Below are positions 61,162 through 64,000 of a DNA stretch of 64,000 bases, in pieces. Position 1 is the stretch's first letter, and each line of letters starts with the position of its first letter. The notes under the pieces were generated by a model. The model saw only the letters and a list, made by a program, of their open reading frames with translations. It searched no databases and was not told where the DNA came from. The stretch covers positions 434,001 through 498,000 of the forward strand of contig BSBM01000320.1 in NCBI GenBank assembly GCA_027924585.1. Direction: 5' to 3'. The stretch is from Larix kaempferi (taxonomy: Eukaryota; Streptophyta; Pinopsida; Pinales; Pinaceae). The translations under genes were made by a program, and so were the position numbers.

Positions 61162-64000
61162 TCATCCTGACTTTGAACATTTGGGGGGTTGGAGGTGCCC
61201 CCAAATGCAACACCTTCCACCGCCTTCTTGCGGTTTCTAGACATGCTCTTATTCTACTTCAGGAAACTCTCTATGATGATAAAAAATCTCGTGAGTTCAT
61301 TACCTCTTTTTTGCCTGCCTGGCATGTGTGCTCTGTTGGGGCAGTTGGGCGTTCGGGTGGGTTGCTTTCTGCTTTGGATCCCACTTTGTTCTCGTTCAAA
61401 ACCTACTATATGGTTCGGGGGGCATTTTACTTTTTGGTTGGTGTAGGTTTTTGAACAGTCCCCTAAATGTGTACAATTGTTACGGCCCTTTGGTGGAGAA
61501 GAGACTATATTGGGCTGGCTTGGCTACCTTTGGTTTATTAGGTCTTGCAGATCTGATAATTACGGGGGATTTGAACTTAACTCTGGGCACTCGGTATTCT
61601 TGGGGTGTTCGTGCACATCCTCAACAGAACTCCTGGTTTGTTAGTCTCCTTGATTCTTTTGGTCTTACTGATATTCTGCCATGCCCTCTGGTTCCCACCT
61701 AGAGAAATGGGAGGGGTGGTGATGCGGCGATGGCAAAACGCTTGGATCATTTTTTGATCAATGAGAATTTGTTTGGCTCCTTTTCACATGGTAACTCATG
61801 GGTGGAAGATGCCCATATTTCGGACAACTCTCTTGTTCTGCTCCGTTTTGGAAGGGTTGATTACCCCAGATACTTCCCTTTTAAATATTGTCACTTGTGG
61901 TCGATGGAGGAACATTTTATTGACTTGGTTCGGCATACATGGGGCACGGTTTTGAGGGATTCAGATGCTCCGGCATTGAAGAGACTCCCTAGCTTTCTGC
62001 GGCTTCTCAAAGCAAAAGTGGCTCCATGGATTCAGGATAGGAAGGCTCACTTGAGCATGGACTTGCGGTCTGTTGAGTCCGAAATTGCCACTTTGAAGGC
62101 TCGCCCATACTATTTGACTATTGATCCTGTATATATGGATGAGCTCAAAGCCCTGGAAAGTCAAAAGACATCCCTTCTGGCCACGGAGGAAGCGATGTGG
62201 CGGCTCAAAAGCAGGGCCCTCTAGCTGTCATGTGGGGATCGAAATACAAAGTATTTTCATGCTTATGCTGAAGGGAGGAGAAAGAAGAAAGCCATTTGGG
62301 GTGTTACTGTCTCTGATGGAAATTTCATTTTTTATTTTCCTGGGATTGAGGATGAGGCTGTTAGGTATTTCTCTGAGATTTATAGGAAACCATGTTCTAT
62401 TAATATTCAGGAGCAGGTGAGGATCCTGCAGGTGATGCCACGCATGTTCTCGGCTTTGGAGTGTGCTGGAATTTATTCTCCGGTGAATAGCCAGGAGATT
62501 GAAAACATTTTGAAGGATATGGAAAAGGATAGGAGTCCTGGGCCAGATGGCTGGACATGTGAATTCTTTCTGCAATTTTTTGATATTCTGGGACCGGAAT
62601 TAGTCCGTCTGGTGGAAGAAGCTAGGACTTCTGGAAACGTTCCTGGTGATGTCAATGCTGCTTTTATTAAGCTGATCCCGAAGACAACAAATCCTTCATC
62701 CTCTCGGGACTATCGTCCTATATCCCTTTGTAATTTGATCTATAAATTGATCTCAAAAAATATTGCACAAAGGATAAAAGGGGGTTTATCTGGTGGTATC
62801 TCTGCTGAGCAGTTTGGGTTCGTAAACAATCGTCTGATTTTTGATGCAGTTGGGACGGCCCAGGAGGTTATACACTCGATTAAGACAAAGAAGATGGAGG
62901 CTCTGGCACTAAAATTAGATCTTATAAAGGCTTATGACTTGGTGGATTCGTCATTTCTAAAGTTACTCTTATTAAATGTTGGCCTGGATTATTGGATCAC
63001 CGAGTGGATTATGGGATGCATCAGATCTACAAATTTTGCTATCCTTGTCAATGGGTGTCCTACTGCCTTTTTCCAGGCCTCTCGGGGCCTTCGCCAGGGA
63101 TGTCCCTTATCCCCACTTATGTTTATACTTGTCATTGATGGCCTCAACAGACTCATCCACCAGGCTAGAGATGAGGATCGGTTTTCAGGTATTCGGGTAT
63201 CTCCCCACTTGATTATTTCTCATCTCTTTTTTGTTGATGACATCCTTATATTCGGGCTTGGAAAAGAACATGATTGGTTACATTTCAAATATATCTTGGA
63301 TTTGTTCTGCAAGGCGTCGGGGATGCAGATCAATTTTCAGAAATCCTGTATTTTTGCTTTTAACCTGCAGGATGCTATAAGACAGGTCTTACATACATTG
63401 TTTCCTCTTGATTTGCGCGATCTCTGTCAGGGATTAACCTACTTGGGTTACTTTTTGAAACCGAATGCATATCTGGTAAATGATTGGATGTGGTTAGTAC
63501 ACAAGGTGGAGAACAGGGTTCTTGGTTGGCAGAATCGAAAGCTATCTCTGGCTGGCAGACTAGTCCTCTTAAATTTGGTTCTGTCAAATTTGCCAATTTA
63601 TTGGTTTAGCCTTGCACAGGTTTCGCTGACCATTTTACATTTGATTCGGAAGCTATTGTTCAATTTCCTTTGGAGGGGAAACTCTCATTATCAGGGCTGT
63701 CATCTTGTGTCTTGGGAGCATATTTCCAGACCAAAGTCGGATGGTGGTTGGGGTATCCAGAATCTTTTCTGGGTATATAAAGCCCTACACTTGAAGTCTT
63801 TGTAGCGCGGCCTAAATGATGGGGGACTGTGGGGAAGGCTGATCCGGGACAAATATATAAATCCCCCATCGTTTATGGTTTGGCTTCACTCCGGTAAGCA
63901 TTTGAAGCGACACTCCTCGGTCATTTGGACTGGTTTGGTGGCTATGCTACCTCTACTTCAATGTTGTTTATTTTGGAAGGTGGGAAACGGTTACTAGATC
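61158..64000 (+). pseudogene. LINE-2 ORF2: endonuclease and reverse transcriptase, incomplete
   Basis: It starts MIILTLNIWGVGGAPK (APE-type endonuclease), with IITGDLNLTLG near 61556 and KRLDHFL near 61737; the usual SDH motif reads SDNSLVLL. Reverse transcriptase follows: SPGPDGW near 62536, LKLDLIKAYDLVDSSF near 62911, ASRGLRQGCPLSP near 63078 and FFVDDILIF near 63228, then the thumb region (KLSLAGRLVLLNLVLSNLPI) and SDGGWGIQNL. Breaks: a one-base frameshift near 61448 and TAG stops at 61700, 62222, 63803 and 63995. RNase H, if present, would lie beyond the window. Confidence 0.9.

Larger units (their letters stand above)
60021..64000 (+). mobile_element. LINE-2: 5'-truncated L1-type retrotransposon, runs off the window
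   Basis: ORF1 (from its middle) and ORF2 follow in order on the + strand. The ORF1 start is missing and LTR-like DNA abuts it, so the copy was probably truncated on insertion into that LTR. Its motifs (FFVDDILIF, ATGA overlap) differ from LINE-1 (FTDD), so it belongs to a different lineage. The 3' end and any target duplication lie beyond 64000. Confidence 0.88.

Overview
The window looks like intergenic and pseudogene DNA from a large, transposon-rich plant nuclear genome. The evidence is tRNA-iMet primer sites of the TGGTATCAGAG type, Ty1/Copia and Ty3/Gypsy coding relics, L1-type LINEs with DUF4283-like ORF1s, a cysteine-rich receptor-like kinase (CRK) and an ABCG-type transporter exon. 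No bacterial genes, rRNA, tRNA genes or CRISPR arrays are visible. Very long LTRs and heavy nesting would suit a conifer or other gymnosperm, but that is inference. Every boundary, count and identity here was read by eye.

Region 1 (1-11802) is one old Copia element, Copia-1, on the + strand. Two long LTR-only insertions split it: 1216-5048 and 6883-10088, each with TG..CA-type ends and a readable target duplication. Copia-1 continues across both. Its 3' part has an array of TGACGTAA palindromes, a purine tract and a 623-bp 3' LTR. Region 2 (11803-18940) is mostly unassigned DNA plus a second copy (13614-18084) of the first inserted LTR family, with the same 10-bp inverted ends. Region 3 (18946-24716) is a complete, fairly young Copia, Copia-2, with 698-bp LTRs that differ at about 27 sites, a GAAAC target duplication and only three coding lesions.

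Region 4 (24722-46245) holds host-gene remains. Two copies of a segment of about 1.45 kb each carry the first exon of an ABCG7-like half transporter on the minus strand, intact at 27703-27933 and broken at 45734-45942. Between them lies a CRK pseudogene (29334-38358), split inside a kinase exon by a 7.0-kb minus-strand LTR element with no coding capacity (30609-37618, target duplication TGGAA). A Gypsy integrase relic lies at about 39930-40890.

Region 5 (46246-64000) is AT-rich DNA with several tandem repeats, then a 6.7-kb minus-strand L1-type LINE (49930-56657, 11-bp target duplication) with an unusual extra ORF behind its RNase H domain. Next is an LTR fragment related to the 7-kb element (59454 to about 60020). 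A second LINE of another lineage (+ strand) interrupts it and runs off the window end. All its in-frame stops are TAG. The only plausible intact host coding sequence is the 77-codon ABCG exon; everything else is transposon or relic.
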